A stretch of DNA of 53,875 nucleotides from DUUI01 sp964627845. Its GTDB lineage: Bacteria; Bacillota_I; Bacilli_A; Erysipelotrichales; Erysipelotrichaceae. The notes beneath the pieces were generated by a model. That model was not told where the DNA came from, did not search any database, and worked only from the letters and a program-made list of their open reading frames with translations. The position numbers and the translations under genes are program-made. This document shows, in pieces, positions 7,135-14,306 of this stretch. Numbering within the stretch: position 1 is the first letter of the stretch; each line of letters starts with the position of its first letter. The DNA is taken from assembly GCA_964627845.1 (NCBI GenBank), contig CAZVKL010000004.1, forward strand, positions 1-53,875, given 5' to 3'.

Positions 7135-8484
7135 ATGAAAATAGTAGTCGTAGGTGCAGGAAAAGTTGGATCACTATTATGTGAGGATTTATCCAACGAA
7201 GGGCACGATATTATATTAATAGAAAAAGATGAATTCGAACTAAACGTACTCATCGATAAACTAGACATAACCGGAGTCATAGGCAATGGGGCAGACATAG
7301 ATGTCCTATCCGAAGTTGGAATGAAAGATACCGACGTCTTTATCGCCGTCACCCAAAAAGATGAAATCAATCTACTAGCCTCAGTCATAGCCAAAAAGAT
7401 GGGAGCCAGTAACTCAATTGTCAGAGTACGAAACACAGAATACAACGAACACCTAGAGTTCATGAAAGATTCACTAGGCATTACCTTAATGATAAACCCC
7501 GACCATCAAGCTGCTTTCGATATTGTCCAAACACTTCAATATCCAGCCGCATATAATGTCGAATCATTTGCCAGTAATCGAGTTAACTTAGTTGAGTTTG
7601 TCATCGAACAAGATTCAAAATTATTAAATTTACCCTTATCAGAATTCAGACATATTTACGGAAATGTATTAGTAGGGGTCATCCTCAGAAAAGAAGAAGT
7701 CATCATTCCAGATGGTTCTTTCGTCATTCAAGAAGGAGACCACATCTATGTCACAGGTAACCAAAAAGACATGAGAAACTTCGGACTCAATATCTTCGAA
7801 AACAACAAAGTTAAAAAAGTCTTCATTATAGGTGGAGGAAACATTACCTTCTATCTCTGTCAGTATTTTGAGAAAATGAAGATTCACGTTAAAGTGATAG
7901 AAAATAATCCTAAAGCAGCTCAAGCCTTAGCCCAACGCTTTGACAAGTTTGAAATTATCTTAGGGGATGGAACCAACCAAGATTTCTTACTCCACCAAGG
8001 GATTGAACATTATGATGCACTCATCTCCTTAACAGGAATAGACGAAGAGAACATCCTAATCTCAATGTTTGCCCATCAACAAGAACTTAGTCGTATCATC
8101 ACAAAAGTTAATCGTACCGATTTGTTAAAAATAGTAGGAGATGTCGGACTACAAACCATTATCACACCAAAAAGCATTGTCGCCGATCACATCATCTCAA
8201 TGGTTAGAGCACTCTATAATTCTCAAGGATCAAACGTTGAAGCGCTCTATCGATTTATAGGAAATCGAGTCGAAGCACTTCAATTTAAAGTGAACTCAAA
8301 ATCAAAAGTCATTAATACACCACTCAAAGATTTAGAAACAAAACAGAATCTTTTAATCGCCTACATTATTCGAGGCAATAAATTATTCTTCCCAACCGGA
8401 AATGATTCTATCTATCCAAACGATTCAGTCATCGTAATATCCAAAACAACCTTGTCTGATTTAGACGATATTTTAGTCTCATGA
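7135..8484 (+). CDS. trkA: Trk potassium uptake regulatory subunit TrkA
   Basis: 449-residue cytoplasmic gating ring subunit for TrkH: two tandem RCK units, each a Rossmann NAD/ATP-binding TrkA_N domain plus a TrkA_C domain. The first nucleotide loop is VGAGKVGSLL (residues 6-15) with acidic IEKD ending strand 2; the second is IIGGGNITFYL (about 227-237). Full-length double-RCK form, unlike the single-RCK KtrA/KtrC of Bacillus. It overlaps trkH by 4 nt (ATGA). Codon choice differs from neighbours: many ATA Ile and CTA Leu codons and an A/C-rich coding strand, shared with trkH. Confidence 0.93.
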   Translation: MKIVVVGAGKVGSLLCEDLSNEGHDIILIEKDEFELNVLIDKLDITGVIGNGADIDVLSEVGMKDTDVFIAVTQKDEINLLASVIAKKMGASNSIVRVRNTEYNEHLEFMKDSLGITLMINPDHQAAFDIVQTLQYPAAYNVESFASNRVNLVEFVIEQDSKLLNLPLSEFRHIYGNVLVGVILRKEEVIIPDGSFVIQEGDHIYVTGNQKDMRNFGLNIFENNKVKKVFIIGGGNITFYLCQYFEKMKIHVKVIENNPKAAQALAQRFDKFEIILGDGTNQDFLLHQGIEHYDALISLTGIDEENILISMFAHQQELSRIITKVNRTDLLKIVGDVGLQTIITPKSIVADHIISMVRALYNSQGSNVEALYRFIGNRVEALQFKVNSKSKVINTPLKDLETKQNLLIAYIIRGNKLFFPTGNDSIYPNDSVIVISKTTLSDLDDILVS

Positions 8485-9929
8485 ACTTTCCAATCATAAG
8501 AAAAGCAGTAGGGCGACTACTCATCGTCATGATTATCTTATTGGCCTTTCCACTCATCGTCGCACTAATATATCGTGAACCAACCTTAAACATTATCAGT
8601 TTCTTAGTACCAATGGTCTTAGTCGGAATCTTAGGTTATCTATTCTTACAAGGTAAAGAAAGTAACCGAAGACTCACCTCCAAAGACGGACTATTTATCT
8701 GTGCCATTCTTTGGTTACTCTACTCATTAATTGGTGCACTACCCTTTGTCATCAGTAAAGAAATACCAAGCTTTATTGATGCTTTCTTTGAAACGATGAG
8801 CGGATTCACAACCAGTGGAGCCTCTGTATTGAGCGACGTTGAAGCACTAAGTCACTCAATGTTATTTTGGCGTAGCTTTACACACTTAATCGGAGGAATG
8901 GGAGTTTTAGTTTTTGCACTCGCAATCTTACCAAGTTCTGGAGGAGACCTAGTCCATGTCATGAAAGCTGAAGTTCCAGGACCAACCTTCGGTAAAATTG
9001 TCAGTCGCTTAAAACATACCGCCCGAATTCTCTATATTATTTATTTAGTCATGACACTGGTACTAATCGTCATCCTAGCATTAGGACCAATGAATTTATT
9101 CGACTCAATACTCCATTCCTTTGGGGCAGCAGGCACCGGAGGTTTCGGCATGAAAAATACATCTATGGCATTCTATAACGATCCATACTCAGAAGTAGTC
9201 TTAGGAGTGGCCATGATACTCTTTGGTGTTAACTTCAATCTTTACTACTTTATACTATTAGGTAAGGTAAAAGAATTCTTTAAATCTGAAGAATTACGAG
9301 TTTATTTTGGAATTATCATCGGTGCCATCATCCTAATAACACTAAATATATCGACAAGTTATCAATCAATCTCAAAAGCAATCCGTGATGTTTTCTTTAC
9401 CGTCTCATCCGTCATAACCACAACCGGTTATTCAACAGCAGACTTTGGATCATGGCCATTATTTAGTCAAATGATCATTCTATTACTTATGTTCTGTGGA
9501 GGGATGGCAGGTTCAACCGCAGGAGGCTTAAAAATAAGTAGAATCATCGTTATGTTTAAAACCGCCTTTAGAGAAATAAGAGCCATCGTCAACCCGCACC
9601 GTGTACAAGCCATTCATTTTGAGAACGAACCCATCCCAGATCGAATCTCACGCAGTGTCGGCTCTTACTTTATCTTGTATAGCCTATTATTCTTTTTGAT
9701 TATGGTCATCGTTTCATTAGACTCACCCGATTTAATGACGGCCTTCTCATCCACCTCAGCCACAATAAACAATATAGGACCAGGATTATCCATGGCAGGA
9801 CCAACCAGCAACTTTGGTTTCTTCAACGATTTCACAAAAGTTGTATTAACTTTCTCCATGTTCTTTGGTCGATTAGAACTGATACCAGTAGCCATATTAT
9901 TTATGCCATCCACTTATAAAAAGTCTTAA
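8481..9929 (+). CDS. trkH: Trk potassium transporter membrane subunit TrkH
   Basis: 482-residue K+ translocating subunit with the four M1-P-M2 repeats of the SKT superfamily. Pore loops visible: SGFTTSGAS (about residue 108), GAAGTGGFG (about 215), ITTTGYSTAD (about 311) and SATINNIGPG (about 428); the central Gly of each forms the selectivity filter. About ten to twelve hydrophobic helices. It is translated with trkA through a 4-nt overlap and shares the unusual A/C-rich codon usage. No terminator is evident; a new gene follows 31 nt later. Confidence 0.93.
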   Translation: MNFPIIRKAVGRLLIVMIILLAFPLIVALIYREPTLNIISFLVPMVLVGILGYLFLQGKESNRRLTSKDGLFICAILWLLYSLIGALPFVISKEIPSFIDAFFETMSGFTTSGASVLSDVEALSHSMLFWRSFTHLIGGMGVLVFALAILPSSGGDLVHVMKAEVPGPTFGKIVSRLKHTARILYIIYLVMTLVLIVILALGPMNLFDSILHSFGAAGTGGFGMKNTSMAFYNDPYSEVVLGVAMILFGVNFNLYYFILLGKVKEFFKSEELRVYFGIIIGAIILITLNISTSYQSISKAIRDVFFTVSSVITTTGYSTADFGSWPLFSQMIILLLMFCGGMAGSTAGGLKISRIIVMFKTAFREIRAIVNPHRVQAIHFENEPIPDRISRSVGSYFILYSLLFFLIMVIVSLDSPDLMTAFSSTSATINNIGPGLSMAGPTSNFGFFNDFTKVVLTFSMFFGRLELIPVAILFMPSTYKKS

Positions 9930-9960
9930 TGAATATGATAAAATGTATGAGAGGTAAATC

Positions 9961-11025
9961 ATGAAAAAAATACTATTAATTATTCTCGTTCTATTATTAG
10001 GCGCTTGTTCTACTAAAGATAAACAAGAACCAGTTGAAGAACCAGAAGTTATTGTCGAGCCACAACCAGAGCCACAACCAGAACCAGAACCAGAACCTGA
10101 GCCTGAACCTGAACCAGAGCCAATTATTTCTCGTTTTACAGGTTTAGAGATTGATGAAAAATATCAAAATATTAGACCGGTTATGGTCATGATTGATAAT
10201 CATCATGATGCTCGAAATCAAATGAACGTCTCTAAAGCATCCATAGTTTATGAGATGAGAGTTGAAGGTCCCTATACTCGATACGCTGCTTTATTTGAGC
10301 CATCCGATGAAGAGGTGATGGTAGGACCAATCCGCTCTGCCCGTCCAAACTTTGTTGAGCTCGCAGCAGCAAACAACGCCATTTACACTCACTATGGTGG
10401 AAGTGACGATGGACTAAGAGCGATTTATGCGAAGGGAATTACCGATATTGATGGTGGAGTCTTAGAAGGGGTCGTTACTTTTAGATATTTTGATACGGGT
10501 AAGGTCGCTCCACACAATGCCTATTCCTATATTAATGATATTTATGACTATGTCGAAACAAATAATGTTGAACTTAATGATGAGAATCAAAATTTCTTAT
10601 TCAACGAAACATTCACCTCTTTAGAGACAGAATCCTCGGCGTTTGACATAGACTATGCGTATGATCCAACTTGGAATGCGATCCGATTAGAATACGATGA
10701 GTCGACTCAAACGTATTTACGATACCGCGAAGGTGTTTTACAAGTGGATGAAACAACGGGGGTGCCAGTCACACCAACCAATGTGATCCTTCATATTGCT
10801 GATTCCTATGTTTATACTGAATATGGTCATAAAGCATTCAATACGGTTGGGACTGGAACAGGCTACTACTTTACCAATGGTCAGGTCATGGATATTAATT
10901 GGTCTAAAGCGAGTGAAGATGCTCCAACTGTTTATACTGATCAAAATGGTCAACCACTAAAACTTAATCCTGGTCAAACATGGATCTCTGTGATCGATTC
11001 TTGGATGCCAGTCAATTATCAATAA
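9961..11025 (+). CDS. DUF3048 (YerB-like) lipoprotein
   Basis: 354-residue lipoprotein with lipobox LLGAC (Cys16), a Pro-Glu repeat linker (EPQPEPQPEPEP..., about residues 33-54) that can span the wall, and a DUF3048 domain: NIRPVMVMIDNHHDARNQ, EMRVEGPYTRYAALFEP, VGPIRSARPNFVELA, YTHYGGSDDG, and C-terminal PGQTWISVID. Bacillus subtilis YerB belongs to this family; its molecular function is not settled. Ribosome site GAGAGG 7 nt upstream. A hairpin and tRNA-Arg follow. Confidence 0.88.
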   Translation: MKKILLIILVLLLGACSTKDKQEPVEEPEVIVEPQPEPQPEPEPEPEPEPEPEPIISRFTGLEIDEKYQNIRPVMVMIDNHHDARNQMNVSKASIVYEMRVEGPYTRYAALFEPSDEEVMVGPIRSARPNFVELAAANNAIYTHYGGSDDGLRAIYAKGITDIDGGVLEGVVTFRYFDTGKVAPHNAYSYINDIYDYVETNNVELNDENQNFLFNETFTSLETESSAFDIDYAYDPTWNAIRLEYDESTQTYLRYREGVLQVDETTGVPVTPTNVILHIADSYVYTEYGHKAFNTVGTGTGYYFTNGQVMDINWSKASEDAPTVYTDQNGQPLKLNPGQTWISVIDSWMPVNYQ

Positions 11026-11027
11026 GG

Positions 11028-11055
11028 ACAAGTTGTACATTAGGTACAACCTTGT
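11028..11055 (+). other. Hairpin abutting the 5' end of tRNA-Arg
   Basis: ACAAGTTGTAC / GTACAAC-c-TTGT, about 11 bp with one bulged C and loop ATTAG, no T run after it. It ends at the base before the mature tRNA, so it may be a leader structure for 5' processing of a read-through transcript from the lipoprotein gene rather than a terminator. Confidence 0.5.
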
Positions 11056-11131
11056 GCGTCTGTGGCGCAATGGATAGCGCATCTGATTCCGGTTCAGAAG
11101 GTTGCAGGTTCGATCCCTGCCAGGCGCGCCA
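11056..11131 (+). tRNA. tRNA-Arg (anticodon CCG)
   Basis: 76 nt with encoded CCA. Acceptor GCGTCTG/CAGGCGC, anticodon stem TCTGA/TCAGA around loop TTCCGGT, T arm GCAGG-TTCGATC-CCTGC. Reads CGG. Confidence 0.95.
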
Positions 11132-11143
11132 AATGAATCAATG

Positions 11144-11170
11144 AAACAAGACAGAACGTCTTGTTTTTTT
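11144..11170 (+). terminator. Terminator downstream of tRNA-Arg
   Basis: AAACAAGAC / GTCTTGTTT with 5-nt loop, then T7. Confidence 0.85.
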
Positions 11171-11205
11171 ATGAAAAAATTTAGTGAAATTATGTGAAGA
11201 AACGC

Positions 11206-11234
11206 TTGACAAAGAGAAAGAAAGGATATATTAT
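11206..11234 (+). promoter_or_regulatory. Strong promoter of the CsbD-like operon
   Basis: Consensus TTGACA (11206-11211), 17-nt spacer, TATTAT (11229-11234). Transcription is predicted from about 11240, giving a leader of about 160 nt. Confidence 0.8.
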
Positions 11235-11238
11235 ATTA

Positions 11239-11402
11239 GGCTTTTTAATACCTGAAAATACAAAAAAGTAACAGATTACGTTTCGTGTTGTGACCTTATA
11301 AATGTAAAAAAGCCTTTAAATAGTGGACTTTCAGAGATTGAATTTCTTGTAAGGGGTTTTATTTCGTGTTACTGTTTATGTAAGGAAAAGGAGAAAAATA
11401 AT
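11239..11402 (+). promoter_or_regulatory. Long structured 5' leader of the CsbD-like operon
   Basis: Complementary segments GGCTTTTT (11239-11246) with AAAAAGCC (11307-11314), and CTGAAA (11252-11257) with TTTCAG (11329-11334), interlock in the order required for an H-type pseudoknot. TTTCGTGTT occurs twice (11281-11289, 11362-11370), each followed by a similar ATGTAA-containing tract. AAGGAAAAGGAG is the ribosome site before ATG 11403. No known riboswitch class recognised. Caveat: the 5' arm lies at the very start of the predicted RNA. Confidence 0.45.
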
Positions 11403-11539
11403 ATGACATATGATCCAAATAGAGAACCTGGAAGAAGAGAGGATTTAAACGTAAATGTTGAGAATCGTACTTCTAGTAATCCACTCATAGGAATTATCTT
11501 ATTAGTGATCATTGTATTTCTAATCTGGTATTTCTTTGG
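11403..11539 (+). CDS. Small membrane protein, 3' end lost in gap
   Basis: First 45 residues: a charged N-terminus (MTYDPNREPGRREDLNVNVE) followed by one strongly hydrophobic segment IGIILLVIIVFLIWYFFG that runs into the gap. The layout, a short cytoplasmic arm and one helix near the C-terminus, is common among small stress-induced Bacillota membrane proteins. First gene of the CsbD-like operon under a strong promoter. Whether it ends soon after the helix or continues cannot be seen; joining it to the sequence after the gap is unjustified. Confidence 0.6.
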
Positions 11540-11639
11540 NNNNNNNNNNNNNNNNNNNNNNNNNNNNNNNNNNNNNNNNNNNNNNNNNNNNNNNNNNNNN
11601 NNNNNNNNNNNNNNNNNNNNNNNNNNNNNNNNNNNNNNN
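11540..11639. other. Assembly gap of 100 N
   Basis: Exactly 100 N. It lies immediately before the first of two similar CsbD-like coding segments; repeated copies may have caused the assembly break, so extra copies could be missing. Confidence 0.98.
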
Positions 11640-11852
11640 GAACATGATGACAGTACATTAGTCGATAAAGCAAAAGGTTATGGCAACCAAGCGAAAGGAA
11701 AGGTCAAAGAAGGCGTTTCCAAAGTAACAGATGATCTAGGCCTAAGAGCTGAAGCTGAATATGATCAAATCAAAGGGAAGGCACAAGTTAAAGGTGCTGA
11801 AATTAAAGAAGATTTAGAAGAAAGAGTTGAAGATTTTCAGGAGGAAAAATAA
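11640..11852 (+). CDS. CsbD-like stress protein, 5' end lost in gap
   Basis: Last 70 residues of a CsbD-type protein: DKAKGYGNQAKGKVKEGVSK, then DDLGLRAEAEYDQIKGKAQV and a charged helical tail. CsbD proteins are small, Lys/Glu/Gly-rich, stress-induced, and of unclear mechanism. Little is missing if it resembles the next gene, where the same motif starts at residue 19. AGGAGG near its 3' end serves the next gene, and its TAA overlaps the next ATG (TAATG), so the two are translationally coupled. Confidence 0.8.
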   Translation, partial: EHDDSTLVDKAKGYGNQAKGKVKEGVSKVTDDLGLRAEAEYDQIKGKAQVKGAEIKEDLEERVEDFQEEK

Positions 11853-12499
11853 TGAACCACGATAGAGACAGAGATTGGACAGAAAACCAAGACAATACAT
11901 TACTAGAAAAAGCAAAAGGTTATGGTAACCAAGCGAAGGGTAAAGTTAAAGAAGGTGTCTCTAATATCACCGATGATTTAGGTTTAAGAGCAGAAGCTGA
12001 ATACGACCAAATCAAAGGTGAAGCACAAGTTAAAGGTGCAGAAATAAAAGAAGATATAGAAGATCATTTCGAAAATAGAAGAGACGCAAATGAAAATCTG
12101 AATGATCCAATTGATGAAAGAAATCGAGATCTGCATAGAGATGATAATTTCTATGACCAACCAAGAGTTGATGAATTACATCGTGAAGAAATCATTCATG
12201 ATGAACCATTAGACCCAGTTCTAGGACGAGAAGAACATTTAAGAGATGAAGGTGTCGGAATCCTTGATGAAAATCGACCTGAAGATCTCCATCAAGAAAG
12301 ACCAGTAAGAGATGAAGATTTCCGTGAAGGATATACTGGTGATGTTGTATCTGAAGAGAGATATCAAGAAGGAAACATCGACATTCTTGAAGAAGACATT
12401 GCTCGTCAAGACGATGTCAGAGAACGTGAAACAGATGTTCTTGAAGAAGACATTGCTCATGATGAAACAATGGACCATCGTCGTAACGAACGTCTATAA
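11852..12499 (+). CDS. CsbD-like protein with long charged C-terminal tail
   Basis: 215 residues. Residues about 15-75 repeat the CsbD-like module of the preceding gene (LLEKAKGYGNQAKGKVKEGV, DDLGLRAEAEYDQIKGEAQV), roughly 80 percent identical by eye at DNA level. The remaining 140 residues are a very hydrophilic Asp/Glu/Arg/His tail with recurring short motifs such as ILEEDIA/VLEEDIA and ELHREE; the TTCTTGAAGAAGACATTGCT segment occurs twice. No membrane segment or signal. It looks intrinsically disordered; a stress-protectant role is inference from CsbD and from the tail composition. Confidence 0.82.
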   Translation: MNHDRDRDWTENQDNTLLEKAKGYGNQAKGKVKEGVSNITDDLGLRAEAEYDQIKGEAQVKGAEIKEDIEDHFENRRDANENLNDPIDERNRDLHRDDNFYDQPRVDELHREEIIHDEPLDPVLGREEHLRDEGVGILDENRPEDLHQERPVRDEDFREGYTGDVVSEERYQEGNIDILEEDIARQDDVRERETDVLEEDIAHDETMDHRRNERL

Positions 12500-12517
12500 T
12501 CATGAATGTTTGATTAG

Positions 12518-12545
12518 AGAGGAATCGAAAGGTTCCTCTTTTTTA
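12518..12545 (+). terminator. Terminator of the CsbD-like operon
   Basis: AGAGGAATC-GAAA-GGTTCCTCT hairpin with GAAA tetraloop and a T6 run. Confidence 0.85.
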
Positions 12546-12547
12546 TT

Positions 12548-12556
12548 TGTTATAAT
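12548..12556 (+). promoter_or_regulatory. Extended -10 promoter of the nitroreductase gene
   Basis: TGTTATAAT just after the preceding terminator; no -35 match. AAGGAGAG precedes the ATG at 12577. Confidence 0.55.
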
Positions 12557-12576
12557 TAATTCAAGGAGAGCGTAAC

Positions 12577-13332
12577 ATGAACCAAACCATTAAGAATCAA
12601 TTGAATCATAAAACAATTAGAGAATTTAAAGACCAGAAGGTCCCAAAAGAAATCGTTGAAAAAGTGATTGAGGTCGCAAACCACACGGCCACTTCCAGTC
12701 ACCTTCAAGGATATTCAATCATCCACATCACCGATTCATCCTTAAAGGAAAAACTGTCGGTGATCGCGAAACAAGAATATTTAGCAAGAGTTCCAGAATT
12801 GTTTATTTTCATCGTTGACCAATATCGAAATCATCAAATTGGACAACAACAAGGTGTGACACTAGAAGCCACCTCAGATATGAATAGCTTTGTTCAAGGA
12901 TTTACTGACGCTTGTCTTGCGGCACAAAACGCAACAGTAGCCATCGAATCTTTTTCATTAGGGGCTGTCTATTTTGGAAGTATTCTTAATGATGTACCTC
13001 AATTGATTAAACTTCTGAATTTACCACCATTAACTTATCCAGTAGTTGGTGTAGGATTTGGTTATCCGAATCAACAACCACAACTAAAACCTCGACTTAA
13101 TATGTCTGCCAAGCTTTTTGAAAATGGTTATGAGATAAAAAAAGATTATTTGAACCTAATCAGTGAGTACGATGAGCAACTAGCTCAGTACTATGACCTA
13201 CGAGATTCAAATAATCGCGTTGATAATTTTAGAGATCAAATCGTCAAGAAGCTGACTCACTCTCACAAGAGCCGTGCCTCATTCTTTAACCACGTCAAAT
13301 CTCAAGGATTTAAAGTGAACGTTGACGATTAA
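12577..13332 (+). CDS. NfsA-type NADPH-dependent flavin nitroreductase
   Basis: 251-residue FMN-binding oxidoreductase of the NfsA/FRP branch. N-terminal HKTIREFKDQKVPKEIVEKVIEVANHTATSSHLQ is the FMN-phosphate segment; GFTDACLAAQNATVAIESFSLGAVYFG and the VGVGFGYPNQQPQLKPRL stretch with Pro-Arg are typical of the branch. It reduces nitro compounds, quinones or free flavin with NADPH. Its 3' end overlaps the 3' end of the convergent rnfD by 23 nt, so opposite transcripts meet there. Own promoter and ribosome site. Confidence 0.88.
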   Translation: MNQTIKNQLNHKTIREFKDQKVPKEIVEKVIEVANHTATSSHLQGYSIIHITDSSLKEKLSVIAKQEYLARVPELFIFIVDQYRNHQIGQQQGVTLEATSDMNSFVQGFTDACLAAQNATVAIESFSLGAVYFGSILNDVPQLIKLLNLPPLTYPVVGVGFGYPNQQPQLKPRLNMSAKLFENGYEIKKDYLNLISEYDEQLAQYYDLRDSNNRVDNFRDQIVKKLTHSHKSRASFFNHVKSQGFKVNVDD

Positions 13333-14296
13333 ACTCAACCTTCATTCGTCTTGTGTAACCATAAATTCTCGGGGCAAAGTGTCGATCAAGGGTTGGTGCT
13401 AACAGATTCATGATGATAATCGCAAAACCAACGGCTCCAGGGAAATCAAAGAAGAATCGAATACTTGCCGTTAAAATCCCTAATCCAACAGCAAACAACG
13501 TTTGACCCGTTGGCGTCAGAGCCCCTGAACTATAGTCAGTGGCCATAAAGACAGCACCAAAGAATAAGGTCCCTGTGAGTGCATGTGCCAACATAAAGTC
13601 TAAATTGACACTGGAGAACAATCCCATCATGACCATTGTTGTGACAATGTAAAGAAATGGGATTTTTATATTAATCACTCCTACGATAACCAGATACGCA
13701 CAACCAATTAATATAGCGAGTTTACTCGTTTCACCAATATTCCCACCTAGGTTAAAACCTAAGAACATGTCCATCAATGATGGAAGATTCACTTGCGTAG
13801 GTAATGCGATTGCGCCATTACCAAGGTGTTCAAGTGGGGTGACCGTTGAAACTAAATCACTATGGGGCAAGACCCAGTTGGTTATCCAAGGCGTGAAAAA
13901 GACCTTTAATAAGACACGGGATGTTGCAGCAGGGTTTAAACGATTTCGACCTAGTCCTTTACCTATGAAATGTTTAATAACCACGATAGCAATAAAACTA
14001 CCAAGAATATGAGACCAAAGCGGTGCAGTGACCGGTAACGATAATCCCATCAGGACTCCTGTGACCATGGCACTACTGTCTTTAATGGTAATTGGTTGGT
14101 GTGTAAAATACTGATAGGCTGCCTCAAATACGACAGCAGAGGCTAAAGCAACAAAGACATTGACTAAGGCCATGTAACCAAAGAAGTAAGTGGCTGCTGC
14201 CAATACCGGTAGGGTTGCGATGAGAACTTGTCGCATAATCCATTGAGTACTTTTTGGTGATCGAATCTGAGGATTCATTGATTTAATTAAATTCAT
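13310..14296 (-). CDS. rnfD: Rnf electron-transport complex subunit RnfD
   Basis: 328-residue integral membrane subunit with about nine to ten helices. Start taken at the Met at 14296 (AGAGGAG shortly upstream) rather than 16 codons earlier, inside rnfC. Conserved stretches: GKGLGRNRLNPAATSR, GGNIGETSKLAILIGCAYL, HALTGTLFFGAVFMATD. The segment LVSTVTPLEHL aligns with the (S)GAT-P-L motif where RnfD carries covalent FMN on Thr; the Thr is kept though neighbouring residues differ. RnfD normally passes electrons with RnfG in ferredoxin:NAD+ oxidoreductase coupled to Na+ or H+ transport. No rnfG, E, A or B follows: the next gene is convergent and overlaps. Confidence 0.9.
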   Translation of the reverse strand: MNLIKSMNPQIRSPKSTQWIMRQVLIATLPVLAAATYFFGYMALVNVFVALASAVVFEAAYQYFTHQPITIKDSSAMVTGVLMGLSLPVTAPLWSHILGSFIAIVVIKHFIGKGLGRNRLNPAATSRVLLKVFFTPWITNWVLPHSDLVSTVTPLEHLGNGAIALPTQVNLPSLMDMFLGFNLGGNIGETSKLAILIGCAYLVIVGVINIKIPFLYIVTTMVMMGLFSSVNLDFMLAHALTGTLFFGAVFMATDYSSGALTPTGQTLFAVGLGILTASIRFFFDFPGAVGFAIIIMNLLAPTLDRHFAPRIYGYTRRMKVEFNRQRSL

Positions 14297-14306
14297 AGAC
14301 GCTCCT

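Noticed and set aside
11028..11055. Hairpin as terminator of the DUF3048 gene
   Set aside because: It is followed directly by tRNA-Arg with no T run; kept as a structural element only.
11403..11852. 149-residue open frame across the second N gap (membrane helix plus CsbD module)
   Set aside because: The fusion depends on an arbitrary 100-base spacer; the parts are reported separately.
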